Assembly (NCBI GenBank): GCA_963803845.1
Contig: CAWDNZ010000004.1
Span: forward strand, 682,001-746,000
Reading direction: 5' to 3'
Length of the DNA: 64,000 nt
Source of the DNA: JABDIY01 sp963803845
GTDB taxonomy: Bacteria; Actinomycetota; Acidimicrobiia; Acidimicrobiales; SZUA-35
The notes beneath the pieces are model-generated. The model was not told where the DNA came from, ran no database searches, and was given only the letters and a program-made list of their open reading frames with translations. The translations under genes were made by a program, and so were the position numbers. Positions 51,772 through 61,523 of the stretch are shown in pieces. How positions within the stretch are numbered: the first letter of the stretch is position 1; each line of letters opens with the position of its first letter.

Positions 51772-52658
51772 AACTGCCGCTTGGTCATCCGCTGGGCCCG
51801 CTCGATCAGGTCGGGAGCTTCCAAGAATCGGGCCGCCTCCCGCAATTCGGGCGTTGGTCCTGTCCAGCGGAGCTCCTCAACGGAGCTGATCGTGGGCGCC
51901 TCCTCGTCCAGGGTGGCCAACGTCTTGAACAACAACGCCTCCGCGAAATTCTCCCGGAGCGCTTCGGCAAGTTTCGCCGCTCCCCGCACCGTCACCTCCC
52001 ATTGGCCGTGATGGTGAGGAATGTTCTCGATGGATCCGTAATGAGCCAATACTGCCGCCGATGACTTGGCACCCCAGCCCTTCAACCCGGGAAAACCGTC
52101 GGCAGAGTCACCGGTTAGTGCCAGCAGGTCAGGGATGGATTCGGGTGGGACGCCGAACTTCTCGATGACATCGGCAACATCGAACAGCCGATTACGGCGA
52201 GAGTCCAATTGCAGAACTCGTCCGGCCCGCACCGATTGCGCCAGGTCTTTGTCGGCCGTGCAGATCAGGACCCGATCGACCGCTGGGTCTTGCGCGGCCA
52301 CCGCGGCAGCTGACGCCAGCCCGTCATCGGCTTCGTATTCCACCATGGCAAACAAAGCGAACCCGGCCGCCCGGATTCCCATCTCCAGGGGCTCGAACTG
52401 ATTGCGAATCTCCGGATCGATCCCGGACCCGTCCTTGTACGGCGCATAGAGGTCGTTGCGGAAGCTCTCGATGACGTGGTCGGTGGCTACGCCGATGTGG
52501 GTGGCGCCCTCCTCGAGCATTCCAAACAGGTTTCGCACCACCGAGCGAGCCGCACCGATCTCCAATCCAGCGGCATTCTGTTTGGCCGGCCGACCCGGGG
52601 CGAAAAACTGCCGGAAGAGCTCATAGGTTCCGTCCACCAAGTGCACCTGTATCCCCAT
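51768..52658 (-). CDS. 5'-3' exonuclease (FEN-like)
   Basis: 296 residues from ATG at 52658 (TACTGT exactly six bases upstream); an in-frame codon at 52718 is less likely. Metal-binding acidic residues are in HLVDGTYELFR, VEYEADDGLA, LICTADKDLA and LTGDSADGFPGLKGWGAKSS, which also contains the helix-3-turn-helix. It resembles the exonuclease domain of DNA polymerase I standing alone. Possible roles are RNA primer removal or repair. Confidence 0.9.
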   Translation of the reverse strand: MGIQVHLVDGTYELFRQFFAPGRPAKQNAAGLEIGAARSVVRNLFGMLEEGATHIGVATDHVIESFRNDLYAPYKDGSGIDPEIRNQFEPLEMGIRAAGFALFAMVEYEADDGLASAAAVAAQDPAVDRVLICTADKDLAQSVRAGRVLQLDSRRNRLFDVADVIEKFGVPPESIPDLLALTGDSADGFPGLKGWGAKSSAAVLAHYGSIENIPHHHGQWEVTVRGAAKLAEALRENFAEALLFKTLATLDEEAPTISSVEELRWTGPTPELREAARFLEAPDLIERAQRMTKRQF

Positions 52659-52736
52659 GGCTCCACAGTAGAGGTGCCGGCACCCGCTCGGACAAGAAAC
52701 GATCAACGCGGAAACCAACCAACTACGCTCGAAGAA

Positions 52737-53700
52737 ATGGCAGGTGGTTCAACCAAAGCGGTCGTCGCAGCAATGGCTGCCAACGGCTCCATCGCCGTGG
52801 CGAAGTTCGTTGGTTTCGGGGTCACGGGGTCGGCATCCATGCTGGCCGAAGCCATCCATTCCGTTGCTGACACTTCAAATCAGGGGCTCCTGCTCTGGGG
52901 CGGGAAGGCCGCGCAGAAGGAAGCAGACTCCGAGCACCAATTCGGCTACGGGCGGGAGCGATACTTCTGGAGTTTCGTGGTGGCGCTGGTGCTCTTCACA
53001 CTGGGAGGCGGCTACGCCACTTACGAGGGCATCAACAAGATCCGCCACCCCCACGAAATCGACAATCTTCCCGTGGCCATCGGGATTTTGCTGTTCGGCA
53101 TTCTCGTCGAGGGGCTCAGCTTCCGTCTGGCCGTGGTGGAAGCGCGCGAAAATCAAAGCCAAAGGCACCGGTTGGTGGCAGTTCATTCGTCGCTCGCGCA
53201 GCCCGGAACTGCCCGTGGTTCTGCTGGAAGATTCCGGCGCTCTCCTGGGTTTGGTGTTCGCTCTGTTCGCTCTCGTCATGGCCGACGTCACCGGCAATAG
53301 CACGTGGGACGGAATCGGAACCCTATCGATCGGGCTTCTCCTGCTGGTCATCGCCGTGGTGCTCATCATCGAGATGCGCAGCCTCCTCATTGGCGAGGGT
53401 GGAAAGAAGGCCGAAATGACCGCCATCCGGGCGGCGATCGAGGGATCCCCCGGCGTTAAGAAACTGGTGCATCTGAAAACCCAGTACATCGCCCCCGAAG
53501 AACTGCTGGTGGGTGCCAAGGTCATCTTCTCCAGCTCACTGTCTGTGGACCAGCTGGCAGACGCCGTGAACACCGTGGAAAGAAATGTGCGAGCCAAGGT
53601 GCCTCATGCCCGGCCGATGTACATCGAACCGGACCTCCACCGTTCCGAGGCCGAGCTGCGTGCCGCCCAGGTTCAAATGGAGTCAGAGGCTCATCACTAG
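52737..53700 (+). pseudogene. Cation diffusion facilitator (CDF) transporter, frameshifted
   Basis: The first part reads MAGGSTKAVVAAMAANGS..., with HSVADTSNQGLLLWG (metal-site His/Asp) and FGYGRERYFWSF. After 53141 the frame must move by one base, in the run GCGCGCG at 53142-53148, to continue as KGTGWWQFIRRSRSPELPVV and LLEDSGALLGLVFAL to the natural stop. Corrected length about 320 residues, typical of CDF metal exporters. There is no other defect, so it may be a sequence error or a very recent lesion. TACGCT seven bases before the ATG supports a leaderless start. Confidence 0.85.
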
Positions 53701-54379
53701 CCCAGCCCTTCAGCACCCGCCCCTTCCTCAACCGGCAGACCTGGGAACGGTTGCGCTCACATTCTTGGCCCTCGGCATCACCACGCAAGTGATCATGTTG
53801 GACGCCGGCACGTCGCTGGGAAAGGCATGGATCGCCAGCGCGGTTATCTTCTCCGCCACCAGTCAGTTCGCCTATCTTGCGGTGACCAGCGCCGGCGGTA
53901 GTGAAATCGCCGCCATTATGGCCGGCTGGATCGTGGCGTCTCGGTTCGGGATACTGGCCGTGACGCTCACCCGGATCTTTCGCGACGGTGTGTTCGTTCG
54001 CTCGGTAGCGGCGATCAACGCCTTCGACATCAACGTGGGGATGGCCAGTCAACAATCGGATCTCCCTCGGGCTCGGCGAGCATTCTGGATGGTGACTGCG
54101 GCGATGATGAGCGGCTGGTTCCTAGGGATTACCGCCGGAACTCTGCTGGGCGATGTGATGGGCGATACTCAGAGATTTGGGATCGACGCCCTCTTCCCGG
54201 CTGCCCTCCTGGCAATCATCGGCAACGCTTTGCACAGCCGTGACGGCGCAACGGCGGGTGTGGTTGGCGGAGTGATCTGCCTTGTGCTCATTCCCGTAGC
54301 ACCGGCGGGACTGCCGATCATCTTGAGCCTGGGCGGGGTTGGCGCAGCTCTGGCCATGGCCGAGAGAAGCACCCGGTGA
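53660..54379 (+). CDS. azlC: AzlC-family branched-chain amino acid exporter, large subunit
   Basis: 239 residues if GTG at 53660 is the start; in-frame ATG codons at 53585 and 53606 lie deeper inside the CDF gene, so the start is uncertain. About seven helices with ASAVIFSATSQFAYLAVTSA and AAINAFDINVGMASQQSDLP, matching AzlC. With AzlD it exports branched-chain amino acids. The last bases overlap the azlD start (GTGA). Confidence 0.8.
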   Translation: MPPRFKWSQRLITSPALQHPPLPQPADLGTVALTFLALGITTQVIMLDAGTSLGKAWIASAVIFSATSQFAYLAVTSAGGSEIAAIMAGWIVASRFGILAVTLTRIFRDGVFVRSVAAINAFDINVGMASQQSDLPRARRAFWMVTAAMMSGWFLGITAGTLLGDVMGDTQRFGIDALFPAALLAIIGNALHSRDGATAGVVGGVICLVLIPVAPAGLPIILSLGGVGAALAMAERSTR

Positions 54380-54678
54380 CAACTCTCGCCATCGTCCTCC
54401 TCATGCTCGGAGCTTGGGGGCAACGCCTCGCCGGCATGTTCCTCGTTGGCCCCGTGCTGGAGAAACGCCCGCTTCTGACCACAGCAACCAATCTCATCCC
54501 CGCGGCGGTGATCTCGGCGGTGGTGGTTCAACTCACGTTGGCCCGGGGAACTTCACTGGTCCTCGACGAACGGATGGCGGGCATGGTGGTGGCCGGGATC
54601 TTGGTGTGGCGCAAGGCCCCTTTCATCGTGGTCGTTGTGGCGGCCGCTGCAGCCACAGCGCTTTTGCGAGCGGTGTAG
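54376..54678 (+). CDS. azlD: AzlD-family small subunit
   Basis: 100 residues, four helices (for example LVLDERMAGMVVAGILVWRK, then APFIVVVVAAAAATALL). It begins four bases before the azlC stop. The azlCD pair forms one exporter. Confidence 0.82.
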   Translation: MTTLAIVLLMLGAWGQRLAGMFLVGPVLEKRPLLTTATNLIPAAVISAVVVQLTLARGTSLVLDERMAGMVVAGILVWRKAPFIVVVVAAAAATALLRAV

Positions 54679-54695
54679 CTGGCTAGTGTGGCTCG

Positions 54696-55868
54696 ATGAT
54701 CGATGTTGAAGCCGTTCGGGCCAACACCCCCGCCACCGCATCAATTATCCATCTGAACAACTGTGGCTCATCTCTGCCACCTCAGCCCGTGGTGGAGGGC
54801 GCCATCGACTACCTCCGCCTCGAAGCGGAGATCGGCGGCTACGAGGCGTACTGGGCTCGGGAAGACCAAATGAATGCGGTCTATGACGCCACCGCCCGCT
54901 ACTTGGGTTGTATGCCGTCAGAAATCGCGTACACCTCGGGTGCCGGCGACAGCTGGTGGCGGGCGTTTGCCGCGATTCCACTGAAGACAGGAGATCGTGT
55001 CTTGGCGAGCACGGCAGAATATCAGGCCAACGCTTTCGCCCTTCTTCAGGCTAGGGACCGAGGCGTGATCGTGGAGGTAGTGCCAAACGATGCCATGGGC
55101 CTGATCGATCTGGAAGCGCTGCGATCCATGATCGACGACCGAGTGAAGCTAGTGACTCTCACCCACATCGCTATGGCCAACGGAGCGATCCAACCAGCTG
55201 CGGTGGTTGGTGAAATCGCTCACGCGGCCGGCGCCCTCTTCCTCCTCGATTCGTGTCAAGCGGCCGGGCAGCTACCGCTGAGCGTCGATTCTCTCAGCTG
55301 TGACTTTCTCGCCTACACCGGCCGGAAGTTCATGAGGGGTATGCGGGGCAGCGGCATTCTCTACGCCCGCGCCACGATTCTCGAACAACTGGGCCACTCA
55401 CCATTCATAGATGGGCGCTCGGCAATCTGGACCGGTCCGGACACCTTCGACTACCAGTCGGGGGCCCAACGATTCGAATACGGCGAACAGAACTATTCCG
55501 GAAAGCTGGCGTTAGGTCTCGCCACCAACTACGCCCTCGATCTGGGGTTCCAAGCGATTGCAGCGCGAATCGCTACCCTTTCCAAGCGGCTCCGGTCAGG
55601 TCTGCACACGATTCCCGGCGTTCAGCTGTTGGACCTTGGCCTGCTCCAAAGTGGCATCGTGACCTTCGCCGTCGACGGCCAGGACTGTCCGTCGGTCCAG
55701 CGTCAACTCCAGGCAGGTGGGATCAACGTCGGCGCTCCGGGCGCCATCAACTCCCAATGGGATCTTGGCGAGCGGGGTCTTGCCGATGTTGTTCGGGCCG
55801 GAGTGCACTACTTCAATACCGAAGCCGAGATCGACCGGACGTTAGAGGCCGTCGCCGCCATCGCCTAG
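54696..55868 (+). CDS. Class V aminotransferase-fold PLP enzyme
   Basis: 390 residues. The PLP lysine is in AYTGRKFMRGMRGSG, with the cofactor-pairing Asp/Gln region FLLDSCQAAGQLPL and N-terminal HLNNCGSSLPPQPV. The family includes isopenicillin-N epimerase-like, kynureninase-like and cysteine desulfurase-like enzymes; the reaction is not clear. TAGTGT six bases before the ATG. It is followed 9 bases later by an amidase, suggesting amino-acid or amide catabolism. Confidence 0.85.
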   Translation: MIDVEAVRANTPATASIIHLNNCGSSLPPQPVVEGAIDYLRLEAEIGGYEAYWAREDQMNAVYDATARYLGCMPSEIAYTSGAGDSWWRAFAAIPLKTGDRVLASTAEYQANAFALLQARDRGVIVEVVPNDAMGLIDLEALRSMIDDRVKLVTLTHIAMANGAIQPAAVVGEIAHAAGALFLLDSCQAAGQLPLSVDSLSCDFLAYTGRKFMRGMRGSGILYARATILEQLGHSPFIDGRSAIWTGPDTFDYQSGAQRFEYGEQNYSGKLALGLATNYALDLGFQAIAARIATLSKRLRSGLHTIPGVQLLDLGLLQSGIVTFAVDGQDCPSVQRQLQAGGINVGAPGAINSQWDLGERGLADVVRAGVHYFNTEAEIDRTLEAVAAIA

Positions 55869-55877
55869 AATCGCCCA

Positions 55878-57101
55878 ATGCTCAAGTGGGTTGCTCGCCA
55901 GCCAACCGCACCGGGACCGCTAGACGGTCTCCGAGTAGCGGTGAAGGAACTGGTAGCGATCGAGGGCCACGAACTCAGTGCAAACACACCGGTGCCGCTG
56001 CCGGACCGCTGGAAACATCCATCGGCCGACGCTGCGATCGTGGCGCAGCTCCGGGAAAACGGCGCCGCCATCGTAGGAACCACAACCACCCATGAGTTCG
56101 CCTGGGGAATCACCACCTATGACCGTGGTCGGACGGTGGAGAACCCGGTGCAGCTGGGCCGGATCCCAGGCGGCTCATCGGGCGGGTCCGCCGAAGCCGT
56201 AGCTCTTGGGGAGGCCGACCTCGGCATCGGGACAGACACAGCGGGTTCGGTGCGAATCCCGGCGGCGTGGTGTCATCTGCTCGGCTGGAAGTTCAGCGAC
56301 GGGCTGGTTTCGATGGAGGGAATCCTTCCGCTCGCTCCCGGCCTGGACCACCCCGGCCTCCTCGCCTCGGACCCGGAAATCCTGATGCGGGCCGGCTCTG
56401 CTCTGGGGGCTGGCTCTGCTGCATCTCAACCTCGAATCCTCACCCTGCCAAACGAGCGGCTGGCCAATTGCGATTCTCGGGCCGTTGCAGTGGTGGAGCA
56501 AGCGGTGGAGGTACTGGTTCGGGACCACGGGTTCGCACGGCTGGAGACTCGAGAGTTTCCCGGGATCGACGAACTCCTGAGCGTTTTCACGGTGGTGCAG
56601 GGACTCGCCACGCTTCGGTCGCACTCGGACCTGATCGGCACTTGGCCCGAACATCGCGAGCTGTACCCCGGCTACATCGTCAGCAGACTCACCGCTGCCG
56701 AAGCTCGGTCCGAGGCAGAGGTGCAGGCCGGCCAACGGGATCGGGCCACGCTCCGAATGCGGCTGTTGGACCTCACCACCGATGCCGTTGTGGTGATGCC
56801 GGCGACGGGCTGTGGTCCACCGTCAACGCTCATGCCCAATCAGTGCGTCGTGGACGGTGTCGCTACGGACCTGCGCTCGGTGGTCATCCCCAATACGGTG
56901 CCCGCGAACATTGCCGGACTCCCCTCGGTCACCGTGCCGTTCAGCTCCGACGGTGAGGAGTTGGGTGTACAGCTCATGGGCGGGCCTGGCACCGACATGA
57001 CCCTGCTCTCCATGGCCCGGTTGCTCATGGATCCAACGTGGAAGGGTCGCTACGACCTAGCGGCGTCACCAGCGAATATGGTTGGCCTATGTTCGCAATG
57101 A
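55878..57101 (+). CDS. Amidase signature family protein
   Basis: 407 residues, shorter than the usual 450-500. The Ser-cisSer-Lys triad is visible: Lys in GLRVAVKELVAIEGH, the cis-Ser in IPGGSSGGSAEAVALG, and the nucleophile Ser in GTDTAGSVRIPAAWC. The substrate is unknown. The -10 box TAGAAT (55866-55871) shares its first three bases with the stop codon of the aminotransferase, six bases before this ATG. Confidence 0.9.
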   Translation: MLKWVARQPTAPGPLDGLRVAVKELVAIEGHELSANTPVPLPDRWKHPSADAAIVAQLRENGAAIVGTTTTHEFAWGITTYDRGRTVENPVQLGRIPGGSSGGSAEAVALGEADLGIGTDTAGSVRIPAAWCHLLGWKFSDGLVSMEGILPLAPGLDHPGLLASDPEILMRAGSALGAGSAASQPRILTLPNERLANCDSRAVAVVEQAVEVLVRDHGFARLETREFPGIDELLSVFTVVQGLATLRSHSDLIGTWPEHRELYPGYIVSRLTAAEARSEAEVQAGQRDRATLRMRLLDLTTDAVVVMPATGCGPPSTLMPNQCVVDGVATDLRSVVIPNTVPANIAGLPSVTVPFSSDGEELGVQLMGGPGTDMTLLSMARLLMDPTWKGRYDLAASPANMVGLCSQ

Positions 57102-57607
57102 ATCGCACGGTGGCCCTGGACGAACTACTCAGCTTCGTGCGGGAACGAAAGAACTGGGTCCTCACAACAACGAAGCAGTCCGGCGGTGTCCAACTTTCGC
57201 CGGTTACAGGAACGGTCGGATCGGACAATTCTCTGTTGATCTCCACCTACCCCGAACGGGCCAAGACCCACAACATCCGGATGGACCCCACCGTCTCGCT
57301 GTGCGTGCAGAGCGACGAGTTCGGGGGTGCATGGGTGCAGGTGGACGGCAACGCCCACGTGGTCGATCTACCCGAAGCGATGGACGGTCTTGTGGAGTAC
57401 TACCGGTCGGCCGCTGGAGAGCATCCCGATTGGAATGAGTACCGAGAAGCGATGGAGCGGCAGGGGAAATGCCTTATCCATATCGAGATCTCCGGCTGGG
57501 AGCCGATTGCCACCGGCGGATTCCCCAGCAGCAAGAAAGCCATGTTCGAGAAGTGGCAGCCAGGCGGCGAGCTGGCCGACGACTCCCCGCAAATGTTCGA
57601 CGACTGA
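57098..57607 (+). CDS. PPOX-class F420-dependent oxidoreductase-like protein
   Basis: 169 residues from ATG at 57098, which overlaps the amidase stop (ATGA); ATG codons at 57089 and 57038 are alternatives. Blocks ERKNWVLTTTKQSGGVQLSP, YPERAKTHNIRMDPTVSLCV and WVQVDGNAHVVDLP match split-barrel flavin/F420-binding proteins, which in actinobacteria usually use F420. The substrate is unknown. Confidence 0.8.
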   Translation: MNRTVALDELLSFVRERKNWVLTTTKQSGGVQLSPVTGTVGSDNSLLISTYPERAKTHNIRMDPTVSLCVQSDEFGGAWVQVDGNAHVVDLPEAMDGLVEYYRSAAGEHPDWNEYREAMERQGKCLIHIEISGWEPIATGGFPSSKKAMFEKWQPGGELADDSPQMFDD

Positions 57608-57647
57608 CGAATTAGAACTGCCCCCGCCAGAGTCCTAGATTGTGATG

Positions 57648-58526
57648 ATGTCCCCCTCGCCGTCCGGCCGTTATGACCTTGTGATCGTGGGCGGCACCGC
57701 TCCAGGTCTGTCGGTTGCCATCTCGTCGCTGCGCTCTGGCCTGGGTTTGGTTCGAATAGTTGAGGAGTCCTCGACGGTCGCTTTCCCCGAGCTGGCGGCC
57801 GAGAACTCACTGGACATCGGCTACGGCGAGGCCGTCAGCTCAATCGAATTGGTGGATGACGATCTAGTGGTCAACACCGACCGGCTCAGCTACCGCACCC
57901 AAGCGGTGTTGGTGGCCCAGCGAGCGGAGAAGCCAGATTGGACCCCGCCGCTCCCGGTAGCGAAATCGGATCGCATCCTCGCTAGATTCGCTTCCCGAAT
58001 GGTTGGCCGATCAGGACGTGCTCATCATTGGTTACACCGACCGGGCCGTCGAGCTGGTCGCAGCCGCAGCCGCTGGCGGAGCCGGTGTGGTCATGGCCGC
58101 AGCGGGCCTGGATCCCGCCAAGCTTTCTCCAGCTGGTGACCACATGCTTCGCCGTCTCGAGAGAGAAAGGCGCGGCTCGGGACGCTTCTCTACCGAGCGA
58201 TCCCCGACTCCGTGGACCTGGTGAACGGCTTCCCGATGGCGTATTTCGGCGATCGTCGCACTCCGGATCTCCAATTCGACTATGTAGTCTTCGCCGCCCA
58301 ACGCCAACTGACCTCCGCCGATGTTATCGGTGCGTCCGCCGACGCAATCGCCTCAGGACGACTCTGGTTTGTGGGCGACGGCAAAAGCCCCACCAGCGCA
58401 AACGGCGCCGAAATCGGCGAAAAGATCGCCGCCGCCTGTTTCCCGGAAGTCGCCCTGGCCAGTCCTCCCACACCGATTGACCCGGCGAGCACGCACGCAG
58501 GGTCTCGTGGACGAGCTTCGCGCTGA
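57648..58526 (+). pseudogene. TrxR-like FAD/NAD(P)-binding protein, frameshifted
   Basis: It starts at ATG 57648 with TAGATT six bases upstream. Segments: first Rossmann motif DLVIVGGTAPGLSVAISSLR; second Rossmann DVLIIGYTDRAVELVAAAAA in another frame; and the FAD-binding end GRLWFVGDGKSPTSANGAEI. One extra base near 57978-57985 and one missing base in the A-run at 58166-58168 separate them. With these corrected it reads to TGA at 58526. The gene may originally have been fused to the ferredoxin reductase that follows. Confidence 0.7.
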
Positions 58527-59402
58527 ACACTACAACGCCACCATCACCTATTTCGAACCCACCCATTCGGACCTATGGGTTCTGCGGTTCGGCCCGACCA
58601 CGGAGATGTGTCTCATCTGCCGGGCCAGTACGCCTCGCTCGGCCTCGGTTATTGGGAAGACCGGGTGGACAACGCCCACGATCCGGGGTTGGACGAGCGC
58701 TGGCCAAAGCTCATTCGGCGGTCGTATTCGATAAGTAGTCGCATCTTCGATGAGCACGGCTACCTGGTCAACAACGATCTGCACAACGAGTTGGAGTTCT
58801 ACATCGTCCTCGTCCCACCGACCGACGACAATGTCCCCGCCCTCACCCCTCGCCTGGCGCTAAAACGGCCCGGCGATCGGATCTACCTTGGACCCAAGGT
58901 GGCCGGTCGCTACACCTTGAACAGCGTGATCGATCCTCGCTCCACTGTGCTGTTCTTCTCTACCGGAACCGGCGAGGCTCCCCACAACGCCATGCTGCTC
59001 GAGTTGCTCCGGAAGGGTCACACCGGACCGATCGTGTCTGCGGTCAGCGTCCGAAAGTGGGCAGACCTGGGGTACATGGAAAAGCACCGGGACATCGAGG
59101 AGCGATACCCAAACTACGCATACCTCCCCTTGCCCACACGAGAAGAGGGTGTTCCCAAGACCTACATCCAGGCGCTCATCAGTAACAATGTCTTCGAGGA
59201 GATGGGTATCGGGCTGGATCCATCCAGCACTCACGTGTTTCTGTGCGGGAACCCGTCGATGATCGGCATCCCCGAACAAGATGCCGACGGCAACGAGCAC
59301 TTCCCCGAGACGGTCGGGGTAGTCCAGTTGCTCGTGGAACGGGGCTTTACCGTGGACCGCCGCAACCAGCCCGGCAACATCCACTACGAGGAATACTGGT
59401 AG
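58507..59402 (+). pseudogene. Ferredoxin/flavodoxin-NADP reductase, frameshifted
   Basis: From a GTG at 58507 it reads VDELRAEHYNATITYFEP, then one G is missing near 58585-58587. After that it continues as VRPDHGDVSHLPGQYASLG with RRSYSISSRI (FAD site), FFSTGTGEAPHNAMLLEL (NADP loop), HVFLCGNPSMIG and the C-terminal YEEYW. Corrected length about 300 residues. Except for the one indel the enzyme looks complete. Confidence 0.82.
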
Positions 59403-59405
59403 GCG

Positions 59406-59832
59406 TCAGAGGTGCTTCCGGGAGCTGCGCATGGCGGCGAGTTGCTCGAGGTTGTGGTCCGCTCGGAGTTTGGCGTAGCGCTCGCTGTCGGAGGGCACGA
59501 TCGCAACGCGGCCATCGGCATCGAAAAAGAAGCCCCATCCATAACGCTTCGCCAACGGTGACGCCCGGAAACAGGCTCGTGCTTCGCTGAAGTATGCGCT
59601 CCGCAAGTTCTCGTGTTCATCGGCCGAGAGTCCTTCGCCACCCTTCCGGGTGATCCAGACCGATGACAAGGTCTTGGGACATAGTGAGATCAAAGTCGCG
59701 ACCGTGGAGCATCTCAAACTCCTGAGCGGCGATCGTGGGTCTCCCTTGATAGAGCGCCGGCGGAGTTTCAGCGGCGTCGACCGGGCAGTCCTCGGCGACG
59801 GAGATCGACGTGTCCCGATATTCGAACGCCAT
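59406..59832 (-). pseudogene. DUF6157 family protein, frameshifted
   Basis: It starts at ATG 59832 (overlapping the previous stop as TGATG). MAFEYRDTSISVAEDCPVDA and AAQEFEMLHGRDFDLT are in one frame; after about 59665-59675 it continues in a second frame as ADEHENLRSAYFSEARACF, RASPLAKRYGWGFFFDADG and MRSSRKHL to the stop at 59406. The two halves together match DUF6157, a family of about 140 residues with unknown function. One indel is needed. Confidence 0.7.
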
Positions 59833-60426
59833 CACGCCACCTTACGACCCATCCAGCCCGCGATCTGCAGGAGGACGGGTGCATCCGGCCCGGGGTCCAC
59901 GACTTCATCGAAGGGAATCTCGTCGCTGCCCCTGTCCTGAGCAGGGAGACATCCGGGCTGCCGCCGAAGCGCCGCCCAGATCGTCGTCGGCGATCTCGAA
60001 ATCGGCGCCGAGTGCGGTGGCGAGATCCCATCCGTGGGTGGCGAGTTCGGCGGTGTGGTCAGGATTACCGGCCCGCCAGGAAGCGTTCCCCAAGGAACTT
60101 CATACAACTGGTGGAGCTTGGCCGGGTCTGTCCACGCATCCATTACGTCGTGGGCTGCGGGATGAAGGCTTCCGCATGACCAGCCTCCCGGGCAGCATCC
60201 TCGGGCATGGCTTCGGTGCGCAATGTTGGCCATTGCCGAGCGACAGCCACCCGTCGGACTCACGAGCACGAGATGATTGAGCAGGTCCCTGAACGTTGAA
60301 CTCGGTGCAGGGCGTGGGGAGGTCCATCTGGTCGGTGGTAATAGTCTCCATCAGGATTCGGACCGCTTGGTTACGTCGGCCAATCCATGCGGGGGTCCTG
60401 CGGGTGATTCCGGTGTTCTGTGTCAT
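59832..60426 (-). pseudogene. TIGR03086-type DinB-like metal-binding protein, frameshifted
   Basis: Pieces in three frames follow the order of the family: DQMDLPTPCTEFNVQ near the start, WTDPAKLHQLYEVPWGTLPG, then HTAELATHGWDLATALGADF (metal/thiol-binding His), and the end DPGPDAPVLLQIAGWMGRKV. At least four single-base shifts are needed. The ATG at 60426 has AATACT six bases upstream. Members are maleylpyruvate isomerase-like, mycothiol-linked proteins of mostly unknown role. Confidence 0.65.
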
Positions 60427-60471
60427 GAGCTCAGTATTCACCTCAAACTGGCCACCTCCTGGACAGTTTGA

Positions 60472-61218
60472 ATGGGGATTACTCCAGCGTACCGCGCGCT
60501 GCGCACGCCGATCGCCCTCCTCCTGCTTCTCCAGAGGCGGCGATCACTGACCGCAGCCGAGATCGCCGCAGAGCTAGAAGTGTCCGAGCGACGGCTCGAC
60601 GGGACCTGGAGGCGCTCTCGATGAGCGGAGTTCCGGTGTACTCCACCTCCGGTCGAGGCGGCGGATGGAAACTGCTGGGCGGTGCTCGAACCGTCTCACA
60701 GGCCTCTCCGCCGACAAAGCGCGCGCCGTCTTCCTGGCTGCCGGGCCGTCGGCCCGCGCCACGCCCGAACTCAAGTTCGCGCTCGGAAAGTCAGTGGCGC
60801 GCTGCCGGAGACCTTCCGCTCCGACGCCGAAGCGGCAGCGACAGCCATCAAGATCGACCCGACGGGGTGGGGTCAGATCAGGCGGGATTCACCACCGCAT
60901 CTCGACCGCCTGACCGAGTCGGTCGTGGCTGGCCACCAAGTGGAGATCGACTATGAGAGCCCCCGCAGCGGCCGATCCCACCGACTGATCAGTCCCCTCG
61001 GTCTGGTCACAAAGCGTGGCGTCTGGTACCTCGTGGCGGTATTCATCCCGGTTCCGCAACCACCCTCCCGAACAGCGATCCGCTTCGAACCTTCCGTCTC
61101 GAGCGTATTCGGAGGTTGTTGACCATCGACGTCAGTCATTCGACGATCGGTCTTCGACCTTGAGCCAGAATGGGATCGATCGTTAGCACGGTGGAGGCGA
61201 GTCGCGGTGAGCTTGTAG
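60472..61218 (+). pseudogene. WYL-domain transcriptional regulator, frameshifted
   Basis: Segments in order: HTH with ALLLLLQRRRSLTAAEIAAE, then ARRDLEALSMSGVPVYSTSG, GLSADKARAVFLAAGPSARA, ETFRSDAEAAATAIKIDPTG, the WYL core ISPLGLVTKRGVWYLVA, and the end FDLEPEWDRSLARWRRVAVS to TAG at 61218. At least four one-base shifts join them and no stop codon remains after correction. Such regulators sense nucleotides or damage. It is divergent from the TIGR03086 gene, a likely target. Confidence 0.75.
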
Positions 61219-61523
61219 TTCGTATCGTCGCGAGACCGCTGTGGAGGGTCGCTTGATATCAATCTCGGGGCGGATCGTTCGAAAATAGAATCGTCGTGCT
61301 AACCGGACGGTTCACCGCGAACGTACAGCGACCATCACCGAACTTGGACCACGACGATCTCGCAGCCGAGTCGCTCGGCTACGGCAGCGCAGTCGACGGT
61401 CCTCGATTGACCGGAAGAGTTCGTGCGGAGTTCTCGCGAATTGGAGCCGAACTTTCCGCAGCCTGGTCGGCTGATTTGGGGCGCTTGCAGATCAGCCCTG
61501 AACAGCTCGGCTCAGAGATGCTT
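61219..61523. other. Stretch without a recognisable gene
   Basis: 305 bases between the ends of the WYL regulator and the AlkD-like gene. A TAGAAT at 61286-61291 followed by GTG at 61296 opens a frame that runs antisense into the AlkD-like gene; its product resembles nothing I know. No terminator or repeat is obvious. Given the indels around it, a broken small gene cannot be excluded. Confidence 0.4.

Noticed and set aside
53142..53148. Programmed +1 frameshift in the CDF gene
   Set aside because: No known slippery site, stop or stimulatory structure is at this place; a sequence error or simple mutation is the simpler reading.
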